Source: Alcaligenaceae bacterium
GTDB lineage: Bacteria; Pseudomonadota; Gammaproteobacteria; Burkholderiales; Burkholderiaceae_B
Assembly (NCBI GenBank): GCA_947379755.1
Contig: CANCOC010000006.1
Location: 1 to 64,000, forward strand
Length of the DNA: 64,000 nucleotides
Direction: 5' to 3'
Shown here: one piece after another, positions 17,128 through 25,681 of the stretch
Position numbering within the stretch: position 1 is the first letter of the stretch
Layout: each line of letters begins with the position of its first letter
Program-made: the position numbers and the translations under genes
Notes under the pieces: model-generated
Seen by the model: only the letters and a program-made list of their open reading frames with translations
What the model was told of the DNA's origin: nothing
Databases searched by the model: none

Positions 17128-17751
17128 ATGCACATCGACTCCATCGCAAAGCTCAGAGAGCTGTATGCAGCACCGAAGGAACGTGCAGTTAAAAAACAGC
17201 TGTCTGAACTCGATGAGTATTGCCAGCGATACATTGAACGATCTCCTTTTGTCGTGGTGGCGAGCGGATCGGTGTGTAATGAAGCCGGTCGTGTCACGGA
17301 GCAAGGGCTGGATGCATCTCCCAGAGGTGGTCCGCCCGGATTCGTCAAGATCCTGGATGCCAAAACTCTGTTAATTCCTGACTCTCCGGGTAATAACAGA
17401 CTGGATACGCTCGAAAACATCATCCTCGCAGGTCAGGCCGGATTGCTCTTCCTGATCCCTGGGATGGATGAAACCTTGCGTGTCAACGGTGTCGCCACCC
17501 TGCACACGGATGCGCACTACCTGGATACCTGTACGACAGAAATCAGGCATCCCAAGCTTGTGATCAAAGTGGTTGTGTGCGAAGCCTATTTGCACTGCGC
17601 TAAGGCATTCATGCGTTCAAAGCTATGGGATGCACACAGCCACATCGATCGTTTAAGTATGCCGACCATGAACGAGATGGTTGGTGCCCAGACGGGCATC
17701 AGTTCGGAGTCGCAAGAAGAAACAATGAAAAGATATCTGACCGAGCTCTGA
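17128..17751 (+). CDS. PPOX-fold FMN flavoprotein (MSMEG_1061-like)
   Basis: 207 aa from the ATG at 17128; an in-frame TTG at 17119 would overlap the upstream gene. The split-barrel FMN-binding fold of pyridoxamine-phosphate-oxidase-like proteins is suggested by FVVVASG...DASPRGGPPGFVKILDAKTLLIPDSPGNNRLDTLENII and GLLFLIPGMDETLRVNGVA. This subfamily is uncharacterised in detail; some members are oxidoreductases. Last gene of the run, ending 14 bases before the convergent alkaline phosphatase gene, with no clear terminator. Confidence 0.8.
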   Translation: MHIDSIAKLRELYAAPKERAVKKQLSELDEYCQRYIERSPFVVVASGSVCNEAGRVTEQGLDASPRGGPPGFVKILDAKTLLIPDSPGNNRLDTLENIILAGQAGLLFLIPGMDETLRVNGVATLHTDAHYLDTCTTEIRHPKLVIKVVVCEAYLHCAKAFMRSKLWDAHSHIDRLSMPTMNEMVGAQTGISSESQEETMKRYLTEL

Positions 17752-17765
17752 GTATGAGTCACTTA

Positions 17766-19805
17766 TTATTTCGGTGTGATGCCCATCCAGTCTGGCGCGA
17801 TTACACCACCGAGTGATGCCTGCAGGAGCTTGAAAAAAACGTCGGTGTTGTCCTGTACGCCTGTAAAAGACCAGGCACCCGGGCCAAAGGCGGACAATGG
17901 AATGTCTGTGCCGGTGTGTGCAGCCGATGTCCCAGGAACCTGGCCGGTCACTAAATAATGCCCCGCCTCATCTCTTTTTGTCGGGTTGGCCGGGTACGCT
18001 GACAGTGGCTCTTGTTTAACCAATGGTTGCTGTTCGTCCTGAAGCGGTCGCAGATTTGTCCGCCTGTCTTCCGTACGGTCAATGTTGGAACCGTAGCCAA
18101 TCAGCAGCCTATGGTCGATGTCTGTATTGACGGGGTATCCATCCAGTGCAAGTGTGTAGGTCGGAAATTTGGCTTTTTCGTAGACGCCAACGACTTTATC
18201 GCGCAGGTTTTCTGGACCACCTGCTTGTATAAGCTCCTGCAGCCGCTGGTCACTGACGATGGAGCCTCCAATCAAAGAGGCTCCTGCGCACTCGTGATCT
18301 GCTGTGACAATGACAAGCGTGTCGCCTTGTGCCTGAGCAAAATCCTGCGCCACTTTGACAGCACGATCAAACTCCATGACATCGAGTATCCAGCGTTCAG
18401 TATCCATGTTGTGCGCCTGCTTGTCGATCGAGGCACCTTCAACCATTAGTAAAAATCCTTTTTCATTTCGATTCAGGACGCCCAGGGCTTGTGTAGTCAT
18501 TTCATCGAGCATCGGCTGATCTGTGAATCCGTAATCTGCAACGACAGACGTCACGACTCCATTTTTAATACCTCTTCGCCCATCAATTTTATCCAGCGCG
18601 ACGTTCATATTTGAAAATGCAAACAATCCAAGCAAACGATCCGTTTGAGTGGGATCAAGATGCATAAGTGTGGCTCTGTCCGGTGCGTATTGAAAGCCTG
18701 CAGTTTTGAAGTCTGCAATCAGATCTCTTTTGGGATCCAGGGCGCCTGTAGAGGCTCCCCACTTGCTCGCGATTTCAGAAGAGTGTGGATGCTCAGTTGA
18801 AAAGACATAGTCATTTTTTTCTGATCGCGCAGAACCAATGCTGTCTGAAGGTAAGAACCATTTTCTGCCCCCACCCATCAGGACACGTAAACCTGTCAAG
18901 TTCCTATCATCAAAAAACTGATCCACAATTCCCGTGCCTGCAGCACGGCTGCTGGTGTGAACGGCGTTGCCCGCAGGCGTTGCATCAAAGACATCGGCAG
19001 TTGTCACAATGCCGAGTGCCTTGCCCTGTGTACGAGACAGATATTCACTCAGATATTCAATGCGAGGATTGTCGAATTGCGAAAGCGTATCGTCGGGAAA
19101 GACGCCCTCTTCATTGTTGTCATTCTTGTTGCCCGAGACATAGGCGGTCATGCCGGGAGCAGAATCGGTCACAATTGAATTCAGCGAGGCGGTCTTGACC
19201 ATTCCTGTCACAGGAAAACGATCCATTGCAAGGGTGTTCAGGGATTTTCCTTGCGAGTAGCCGCCGGCCATGATGCGTGCAGCGGTTCGATGCGCCGCAC
19301 CCATTCCATCCCCTACCATCAGGATAATATTGCGAATTTTCTTTCCGCCTGTTTCTATCGTAATGATCTCGAAATTACCGGTGGCGGTGACGGTCTGGCC
19401 ATCGCTTTGTGTCCCCTTCACGCTAAAGGTATGTAGACCAGGCTGCTCAACGGCGACGGCACGAATAGTTGCAATGCTGGCATTGTTGGGTACTGCCGGT
19501 TTACAGCCAGATGAACAGTTCATCAGCGAAACTGTTGACTCAATTTTTATTCCATCGATCAAAAACTCAGCTCCCTGAATTTTTTTATCAGGACTATCCG
19601 GACGCAGGGTTGCCTGCAAATCAAATCGTTGACCGGTCATAAATCTTGCAATGACAGGTGCCGGACGATTGTTGGAAAATAGTTCGCTCGGTGGAGTCAG
19701 GCGTGAAACGGTCGGCGCTGCCCAGGCGATTGGCATCGTGAGCATTGTCAGCACGATCAGGCCTAGAGCCTTGGGTTTGTTCATGTATGAAAAGCTGTTC
19801 GACAT
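17766..19805 (-). CDS. alkaline phosphatase, exported, with N-terminal extension
   Basis: 679 aa. Signal peptide to about residue 29 (PIAWA). Residues 30-150 form an extra beta-rich, Ig-like domain ahead of the catalytic domain. Active-site features are D166 (LMVGDGMG), the nucleophile S215 in TDSAPGMTA, an IVTADHECAG metal motif near residue 500, and AHTGTDIPLSAFGPGA near residue 640. It hydrolyses phosphomonoesters in the periplasm or outside. Its ATG overlaps the TAA of the upstream gene by one base, so the two are translationally coupled. It is longer than E. coli PhoA (about 470 aa) because of the extra domain and insertions. Confidence 0.9.
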   Translation of the reverse strand: MSNSFSYMNKPKALGLIVLTMLTMPIAWAAPTVSRLTPPSELFSNNRPAPVIARFMTGQRFDLQATLRPDSPDKKIQGAEFLIDGIKIESTVSLMNCSSGCKPAVPNNASIATIRAVAVEQPGLHTFSVKGTQSDGQTVTATGNFEIITIETGGKKIRNIILMVGDGMGAAHRTAARIMAGGYSQGKSLNTLAMDRFPVTGMVKTASLNSIVTDSAPGMTAYVSGNKNDNNEEGVFPDDTLSQFDNPRIEYLSEYLSRTQGKALGIVTTADVFDATPAGNAVHTSSRAAGTGIVDQFFDDRNLTGLRVLMGGGRKWFLPSDSIGSARSEKNDYVFSTEHPHSSEIASKWGASTGALDPKRDLIADFKTAGFQYAPDRATLMHLDPTQTDRLLGLFAFSNMNVALDKIDGRRGIKNGVVTSVVADYGFTDQPMLDEMTTQALGVLNRNEKGFLLMVEGASIDKQAHNMDTERWILDVMEFDRAVKVAQDFAQAQGDTLVIVTADHECAGASLIGGSIVSDQRLQELIQAGGPENLRDKVVGVYEKAKFPTYTLALDGYPVNTDIDHRLLIGYGSNIDRTEDRRTNLRPLQDEQQPLVKQEPLSAYPANPTKRDEAGHYLVTGQVPGTSAAHTGTDIPLSAFGPGAWSFTGVQDNTDVFFKLLQASLGGVIAPDWMGITPK

Positions 19806-20392
19806 TATTGGGTCTCTCGTGAGGTGGAGTTGGGCAGAGGGTCGCTCAGCTCGAGTTGTATCCAGGACACTCTGCCTTCGTCGAGCTCACGCCGACCGAC
19901 TCTGAGCATTCCGTCTAAGGCAACCTGTCCGGTGACGTGTGGCACTGTCCATGTTTGTTGATCCGAAGTCAGCAGAACGGTGACGGTAGTCACGGGAAGG
20001 TCGTCCGCCTCGCCGTCGGCATGCTCACTCATGACAACAGGGACGGGTGTCAGCAGGATTTGGCCAGGGATGGGAGACTCCATTTTCACCATGTATCCAG
20101 CTATACAAACTCTCGTTCCATTAGCAAGGCTTAATTGTTCTGTAGGCTCTAAGCCTGTCGTACCAACAGGCATCTTGAAAAATTCATTGAATTTCAGTTC
20201 CTTTACTGTTTGTGCGGTGTTTGCATTCAAGCCGTGATTGCATGCTCCCGCAAAAACACTGGCAGGCGTCAATATGATGGACAGCAATACTCCCAGGCAG
20301 ATATGCCTTTTCAGCGCGTATCCAGCTGGCCGTCGTTCCTGAGTGGGTGTGACGGGCGCAATCAGGTATGTTTCATTCAATAAGGAATTCAT
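19805..20392 (-). CDS. exported protein of unknown function coupled to alkaline phosphatase
   Basis: 195 aa from the ATG at 20392. An earlier in-frame start at 20455 would run into the divergent panE start. A long basic N-region leads to a hydrophobic stretch (HICLGVLLSIILTPASVFA), then a mature part with beta-strand pattern (VCIAGYMVKMESPIPGQILLTPVPVVM, TVTVLLTSDQQTWTVPHVTGQVALDGMLRVGRRELDEG). No family recognised. The stop/start overlap with the phosphatase gene suggests a functional link, for example a periplasmic partner. Confidence 0.6.
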   Translation of the reverse strand: MNSLLNETYLIAPVTPTQERRPAGYALKRHICLGVLLSIILTPASVFAGACNHGLNANTAQTVKELKFNEFFKMPVGTTGLEPTEQLSLANGTRVCIAGYMVKMESPIPGQILLTPVPVVMSEHADGEADDLPVTTVTVLLTSDQQTWTVPHVTGQVALDGMLRVGRRELDEGRVSWIQLELSDPLPNSTSRETQ

Positions 20393-20444
20393 CTTATGAT
20401 TATGACTACTGATTGTGACTTTTTTATAACAGCCTGGATGCGCC

Positions 20445-21404
20445 ATGCCAACCACTATGCCTGATTTAAATTTCCCAAAAATTGTCGTGATGGGAGCAGG
20501 CGCTGTCGGCTCGTTTTATGGCGGCATGCTGAGTCGCGCGGGCAACGATGTCACACTGATCGCCCGTCCGGAGCATGTCTCGGCGATTAGGATGCACGGG
20601 CTGTATATGGATTGCCTGGGCTTTCAGGAATATGTTGCGATTCATGCCAGCCAGGATGTCGCTGCCATTGCCCAGGCGGATCTTGTGCTCTTTTGTGTCA
20701 AGTCGCCAGATACACGACAGACAATTGAGGCGATCGCCCCATATTTAAAGTCCGATGCCACGATTCTGAGCTTGCAGAATGGTGTGGATAATTGCGAACG
20801 GATCAGGGCGGTGGTTGACCACCCAGTGTTCCCTGCGGTGGTTTATGTGGCCACCATGATGGCAGGACCGGGTCAACTCAAGCATAACGGGCGCGGCGAA
20901 CTCGTCATCGGCCAGTGGGAGAATCCGGATGTGTGCACCCCTTCTGACCAACAGGCGCTCGTCAACATTTCAAAGTTGTTTGGTGATGCGGGAGTGCCCT
21001 GTCAGATTTCACCTGATGTGCGCAAAGAGCTATGGTCCAAGTTCCTGGTCAATTGCAGCTATAACGCCATTTCGGCAATTGGTCAGATCGAGTACGGGAA
21101 AATGGTTCAGGTCGACTCAATTCAAGCACTGATCCACCAGCTCGCCGATGAGGTGCTTGCTGTGGCTCAAAAAGAGGGTGTCCAAATCTCTCGTGAAGAA
21201 GCTACGACAGCGAATGACATGATTGCACGCACAATGGTCGCACAGCGATCATCAACGGCGCAGGATATTGCGCGTAAAAAAGCGACCGAGATCGATTTTT
21301 TGAATGGTCTGGTTGTTGCAAAGGGCGCATTGCATGGTATCCCCACTCCGGCTAATCTGAGTGTTTATGCGCTCGTCAAGATGATTGAACGGTTTAACGC
21401 TTAA
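20445..21404 (+). CDS. panE: 2-dehydropantoate 2-reductase family protein (ApbA/PanE)
   Basis: 319 aa NADPH-dependent reductase. Rossmann motif GAGAVGSFYGGML near residue 14, VLFCVKSPDT and LSLQNGVDN in the middle, the catalytic Lys in ELWSKFLVNCSYNAISAI, and a C-terminal KATEIDFLNG motif. Ketopantoate reduction supplies pantothenate and CoA, but several paralogues of this family act on other 2-keto acids, so the symbol is tentative. The first ATG (20445) has GGATG upstream. Its last 4 bases overlap the end of the convergent DUF1622 gene. Confidence 0.82.
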   Translation: MPTTMPDLNFPKIVVMGAGAVGSFYGGMLSRAGNDVTLIARPEHVSAIRMHGLYMDCLGFQEYVAIHASQDVAAIAQADLVLFCVKSPDTRQTIEAIAPYLKSDATILSLQNGVDNCERIRAVVDHPVFPAVVYVATMMAGPGQLKHNGRGELVIGQWENPDVCTPSDQQALVNISKLFGDAGVPCQISPDVRKELWSKFLVNCSYNAISAIGQIEYGKMVQVDSIQALIHQLADEVLAVAQKEGVQISREEATTANDMIARTMVAQRSSTAQDIARKKATEIDFLNGLVVAKGALHGIPTPANLSVYALVKMIERFNA

Positions 21405-21766
21405 ATGTCGGATGCTGCACGGTCTGCGTTTGTTCGCTGCCAGGGCCACCTGCCTTCGCTCTCGAGAATGAGAGACCAGCTCAGGAATGTCCGGATCAGT
21501 ACGATTGCAGCCAGAATTGCAACGCTACTCAACGAGGGGCTGACAGCAACCGTTCGGATGATGTCAGATGCTACTAGCACTTCAAGCCCCAGCAACAGGG
21601 CACGCACGAGTTGCAATCGAAAGTCTTTGTATCCGGTCCCCGCCTGACCTTTCATCACAGACAACAGAAATCTCGCTGCGCCCCAGATAAAACCTGTCGC
21701 AATGATGAGCACACCAGATAAGTCACCCAACTCACCAATGGTATTGACTAGTTTCTGCAGTTCCAT
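21401..21766 (-). CDS. DUF1622 membrane protein
   Basis: 121 aa, three hydrophobic segments (about residues 17-36, 50-68, 77-98) with the family pattern FRLQLVRALLLGLEVLVASDIIRTV and a following AILAAIVLIRTFLSWSLILESEGRWPW. This matches small inner membrane proteins of the DUF1622 type, whose role is unknown. It ends in a 4-base overlap with panE; the upstream gap to the acyltransferase is 265 bases. Confidence 0.78.
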   Translation of the reverse strand: MELQKLVNTIGELGDLSGVLIIATGFIWGAARFLLSVMKGQAGTGYKDFRLQLVRALLLGLEVLVASDIIRTVAVSPSLSSVAILAAIVLIRTFLSWSLILESEGRWPWQRTNADRAASDI

Positions 21767-22031
21767 ATTCTTCTCTCGTCAGGACATTGGTCAAATCGCA
21801 TCATATCTTTCCTTAAGATGTTTTGTCATGACGGCAGTGTGCGGACCTGGTAATAGTCATTGCAAGAGATGGTTCGGTCATATTGTTCACCTTTCATTAC
21901 ATTAAGAAAAGTATTGGAAATGTAAGCAAAATGGCAAGCATATACGTTAAAATTTATCTTATATTGTCTGAAGAATTTCACTTGAACTTCTGAAGGATGC
22001 CCTTGCTGGCCAGGCACTGCAGGTTAGATGA
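21767..22031. other. 265-base intergenic gap between DUF1622 and oafA-like gene
   Basis: The AT-rich stretch around 21890-21970 presumably holds the promoters of the divergent DUF1622 and acyltransferase genes. I see no repeat, RNA gene or open frame that can be supported. Confidence 0.4.
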
Positions 22032-23918
22032 ATGATGTTGTACAGAAAAGAAATAGACGGCCTTCGGGCGGTTGCAGTGCTTGCGGTGATGTTTTTTCAT
22101 GCAGATGTTCCCTTTTTTCGTGGGGGGTTTGTAGGCGTTGATGTGTTCTTTGTTATCAGCGGCTATCTGATTACCCAAATTATCCTGGCCCAGGCACAGC
22201 GCGGGTCATTTTCGTTTGTCAGTTTTTATGATCGTCGAGCCAGGCGCATCCTGCCTGCCTTGTTCGCGATGATGTTTGTGTGCCTGCCTGCGGCGTGGCT
22301 GATTCTGATGAATCCCGCTGATTTCAAGGATTTTTCAAAATCTCTGTTGGCAATTCCGCTTTTTGTCTCCAATATCCTTTTCTGGAGAGAAAGCGGATAT
22401 TTCGACCTCAGCACACACCTCAAGCCACTATTGCATACCTGGAGTCTGGCCGTAGAAGAGCAGTATTACGTGTTCTTTCCCGTCTACCTGGTTGCGTTAT
22501 GGAAGCTGGGCTCCAGATGGGCCCTCGGGCTGACATGTATTCTTGCGTTGCTCAGCCTGGCGTTTGCCCAGTGGGGCAGCCTGCATGTTCCTACTTTCAA
22601 TTTTTACTGGCTGCCCGCACGCATCTGGGAGTTGCTGGCAGGCGCATTGATTCCTATTTTTAATTTTGCAAAAAATCCACTTGCGCCGTTCCCTGGACCG
22701 CGCTCAGGAACCGTCGCGCAAGTGCTAGGCATGTCGGGGCTCACCCTGGTTGCATGGTCGATCTTCATGATGGCAGAAACAATCCTGTGGCCAGGTATGT
22801 GGACGCTGGTTCCCGTGTCAGGCACTGTGTTGATTTTGATATTTGCTTCGGACAAGACCCTGGCAGGTACGCTACTGGGCATCAAGCCCATGGTGGCGAT
22901 GGGTTTGATCAGTTATAGCGCTTATTTGTGGCATCAGCCCCTGCTGGCCTTTGCAAGATATCTGTCCGATGACTTGTCTATCGGATTACGAACAGCGCTG
23001 TTGACTGCAGCCGTCGTGCTGGGATGGCTAAGCTGGAAATTTGTGGAAACCCCTTTCAGGGACCGGCAAAAATTCACGACAAAACAGATTTTTGTCACTG
23101 CAATTGCTTGCAGCGTTTTTTTTGTATCCGTTGGCTTGACTGGATATTTCAGGGCAGGATTCTTATACAGATTGCCGAGTCAGAATGAACCTGTATTCAC
23201 TTACACCATGCAGACATTCATGCGTGATATTCGTGGTGACACCTGCTTCATTCAAAATAGTCAATTTGCTGATCACTATGAGACCGTATGTTCGCAGACG
23301 AATCATCCTGAAGATGCCACGCTGATCTGGGGTGATTCGCACGCAGCTGCATTGTTGAAAGGTTTTCAAAAGCAAATCAGTGATGTCATGCAGTTCACTG
23401 CAGGCTCCTGCGCCCCGATCTTCTGGAAAAAAGATGAGAGCCCGAGTTGCCGTGCGTTGAATCAATACGCGATGCAGCAGATTCAACGTATCAGGCCGCG
23501 CACCATTTATCTGCACGCAAACTGGTTGGGTTACGTGCCAGATCAGGTGGCTGGCGCAGCCGCGATCCGACAGATACGAGAATGGATTCCTGGCGTGCGT
23601 ATCGTCCTGATTGGCAATATTCCGCATTGGCCCAAAGGCTTGCCCAGAGTGGTGCTGCAATCAGGGGTGAGCTTTGATGGACCGGTGTATTTCACTTCGC
23701 CACTTTTCTCACAGCTGGCGAATTCAGATCAGCAGCTTGCTGAATTCGCCCAGCAGTCGGGCATACAGTTTGTTTCGGCGCTGGACCTGCTTTGCAGACA
23801 GGACGCCTGTCTGGCCGTCACCCTCACAGATCTTGGGCCGAGGCTGACGGCGTTTGATTATGGACACTTAACAGAAGCAGGTTCTGACCATCTAGTGCGC
23901 GCATTATTGAATCAATAA
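22032..23918 (+). CDS. OafA/YrhL-type O-acyltransferase with C-terminal SGNH domain
   Basis: 628 aa. The N-terminal acyltransferase-3 membrane domain (residues 1-360, about ten helices) opens YRKEIDGLRAVAVLAVMFFHADVP with the conserved catalytic His of the RxxxH/FFxxSG pattern, then GGFVGVDVFFVISGYLI. The periplasmic SGNH-hydrolase-like domain (about 375-628) has WGDSHAAALLKGF with the nucleophile Ser near residue 437 and DYGHLTEAGS with the DxxH dyad near the end. Such proteins O-acetylate surface polysaccharide, LPS O-antigen or peptidoglycan. No polysaccharide genes are nearby, so the target is unknown. Confidence 0.9.
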   Translation: MMLYRKEIDGLRAVAVLAVMFFHADVPFFRGGFVGVDVFFVISGYLITQIILAQAQRGSFSFVSFYDRRARRILPALFAMMFVCLPAAWLILMNPADFKDFSKSLLAIPLFVSNILFWRESGYFDLSTHLKPLLHTWSLAVEEQYYVFFPVYLVALWKLGSRWALGLTCILALLSLAFAQWGSLHVPTFNFYWLPARIWELLAGALIPIFNFAKNPLAPFPGPRSGTVAQVLGMSGLTLVAWSIFMMAETILWPGMWTLVPVSGTVLILIFASDKTLAGTLLGIKPMVAMGLISYSAYLWHQPLLAFARYLSDDLSIGLRTALLTAAVVLGWLSWKFVETPFRDRQKFTTKQIFVTAIACSVFFVSVGLTGYFRAGFLYRLPSQNEPVFTYTMQTFMRDIRGDTCFIQNSQFADHYETVCSQTNHPEDATLIWGDSHAAALLKGFQKQISDVMQFTAGSCAPIFWKKDESPSCRALNQYAMQQIQRIRPRTIYLHANWLGYVPDQVAGAAAIRQIREWIPGVRIVLIGNIPHWPKGLPRVVLQSGVSFDGPVYFTSPLFSQLANSDQQLAEFAQQSGIQFVSALDLLCRQDACLAVTLTDLGPRLTAFDYGHLTEAGSDHLVRALLNQ

Positions 23919-24017
23919 AAGCGGAAGGGCTCGTTCGTAAATTTGAAATATCCTGTCGCGCCAGAGACTTGCACAATGGGCTATAGTCATTTCACAACTT
24001 TTTTAAAAGATTGAGAC

Positions 24018-25187
24018 ATGTCTATAAACGGTAAAGCCTATGTTGTCGGTGCGTATGAACACCCCACACGATTTGCTCCTGATAAGTCTGTTGCGCAATT
24101 ACATGCGGAGTGTGCGGCCGGTGCCCTGGCCGACGCGGGGCTGTCTTTCTCGGATGTTGATGGTTATTTTTGTGCTGGTGATGCCCCTGGCGCGGGGCCA
24201 TTGCCACTCGCAGACTACATGAACCTGAAGTTAAGCTGGGCCGATGGTACAGAGATGGGGGGGTGTTCCTATCTTGCGCATATTGGTCATGCTGCCGCCG
24301 CTATTGCCGCAGGCAAATGTAATGTAGCTTTGATTACCCTGGCGGGTAAGCCCCGGAGCCAAGGTGTCTCTGTCGGAACTCAGCCTCGCGTGCTCAGCCC
24401 TGATCGTCCTGAAACACCTTGGGACCCTCCGTCACGCTGGGGCATTGCAGGGATTTATGGCATGTATGCCATGCGTCACATGCACCAGTATGGGACGACG
24501 GCCGAACAGCTCGCCTGGGTCAAGGTTGCGGCGTCACATCACGCGCAGCACAATCCCAACGCACTGCTGCGCAAAGTGGTCACTGTCGAAGATGTGCTGA
24601 CGTCGCCCGTGATTGCGCGGCCGCTTCACAAGCTCGACTGCTGTGTCATCACAGATGGTGGTGGAGCCCTGATTCTGACGCGACCCGAAATCGCCCGCAC
24701 GCTCAAGCGACCACTGGTCAAGGTGCTGGGCTGTGGCGAGACCATTAAAACCAACAATGGTGGTGATCTCGATGTGACCCGCACAGGTGCGGAGCGCTCT
24801 GGCGCCTCTGCTTTTGCCGAGGCGGGGATCACGGTCAATGATATCAAATACGCTTCAATTTATGACAACTTCACCATCATGGTCATCATGCAGCTCGAAG
24901 ATCTGGGCTTTTGCAAAAAAGGCGAAGGTGGAAAATTTGTTGCAGATGGCAACCTGATCTCAGGTGTGGGTAAATTGCCCTGGAATACGGATGGAGGTGG
25001 TTTGTGCAATAACCACCCCATGAATCGTGGCGGGATCACCAAGGCGATTGAGGCAGTACGTCAGTTGCGGGGCGAGGCCCACCCGGCCGTACAGGTCAAG
25101 AACTGTGATCTCGCGATGGCCAGTGGCCCGGGGCTGGTTCTGGGTGACGGTCATGCACACGCCACCGTTATTTTTGGACGAGAATAA
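24018..25187 (+). CDS. thiolase-superfamily acyltransferase (SCP-x / lipid-transfer type)
   Basis: 389 aa. Nucleophile Cys at residue 83 in MGGCSYLAHIGHAA; the later motif GGGLCNNHPMNRGGITKAIEAVRQLRG holds the His of the active site where classical thiolases have a GHP motif, and here N replaces the first Gly. This subgroup (the nondecarboxylating acetyl-CoA acetyltransferases annotated near DUF35 proteins) typically needs a Zn-ribbon/OB-fold partner, and that partner is the next gene. It likely makes or cleaves a beta-ketoacyl-CoA or works in retro-aldol cleavage; the acyl chain is unknown. Confidence 0.82.
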   Translation: MSINGKAYVVGAYEHPTRFAPDKSVAQLHAECAAGALADAGLSFSDVDGYFCAGDAPGAGPLPLADYMNLKLSWADGTEMGGCSYLAHIGHAAAAIAAGKCNVALITLAGKPRSQGVSVGTQPRVLSPDRPETPWDPPSRWGIAGIYGMYAMRHMHQYGTTAEQLAWVKVAASHHAQHNPNALLRKVVTVEDVLTSPVIARPLHKLDCCVITDGGGALILTRPEIARTLKRPLVKVLGCGETIKTNNGGDLDVTRTGAERSGASAFAEAGITVNDIKYASIYDNFTIMVIMQLEDLGFCKKGEGGKFVADGNLISGVGKLPWNTDGGGLCNNHPMNRGGITKAIEAVRQLRGEAHPAVQVKNCDLAMASGPGLVLGDGHAHATVIFGRE

Positions 25188-25191
25188 ATCT

Positions 25192-25611
25192 ATGACAACA
25201 GCGAATATCCAAAGCCAGGCATCGTCAGGCTTCGATCACGATCCTTATACAGCAGCCTTTCCTGAATTGCGAGAGTTCTGGCAAGCCACAGAGCGTCACC
25301 AGTTACTCGTCAAGACCTGTAAACAGTGCGAGCGTGCCCATTGGTATCCCCGCATGTTTTGCCCCTTTTGTTCAAGTCCGGACACTGAGTGGCGCGAGGC
25401 CTCAGGCGAAGGCCGCATTTACGCGTTCAGCGAGGTGCTGCGTACCGAGGTGCCTTATGTGCTGGCATACGTCAGGCTTGCCGAGGGGCCCGTGGTGATG
25501 ACGAATATTGTGGATTGCGATCCTGATCAATTAAAGATTGACCAGCCTGTCCGCGTATTGTTTCGGCCCGCACAGGAAGGCCGCAGCTTTCCAGTCTTTA
25601 CACCCATCTAG
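25192..25611 (+). CDS. Zn-ribbon OB-fold protein (DUF35), thiolase partner
   Basis: 139 aa from the ATG at 25192, 4 bases after the thiolase stop. The N-terminal helix leads to a rubredoxin-like zinc ribbon with CKQC and CPFC pairs (residues about 44-62), followed by the OB-fold with GEGRIYAFSEVLRTE and YVLAYVRLAEGPVVMTNI. In this family the protein forms a complex with the thiolase or acyl-CoA hydratase next to it and completes its active site. The longer reading from 25027 lies inside the thiolase gene and is rejected. Confidence 0.87.
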   Translation: MTTANIQSQASSGFDHDPYTAAFPELREFWQATERHQLLVKTCKQCERAHWYPRMFCPFCSSPDTEWREASGEGRIYAFSEVLRTEVPYVLAYVRLAEGPVVMTNIVDCDPDQLKIDQPVRVLFRPAQEGRSFPVFTPI

Positions 25612-25649
25612 CTGTCAGATTGAAGATATTCATCGAACCGTGCGGCGCA

Positions 25650-25672
25650 CCCCTCCTGTCAGAATGGAGGGG
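25650..25672. terminator. convergent hairpin terminator
   Basis: CCCCTCC (25650-25656) pairs with GGAGGGG (25666-25672) around a 9-base loop, between the convergent stops of the OB-fold gene and the next Bug gene. The stem is GC-rich with no long U-tract. Confidence 0.55.
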
Positions 25673-25681
25673 GTCACAGTG

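Noticed and set aside
25027-25191. 55-codon extension of the OB-fold gene into the thiolase gene
   Set aside because: The added residues are a shadow of the thiolase coding sequence; the ATG at 25192 directly follows the thiolase stop.
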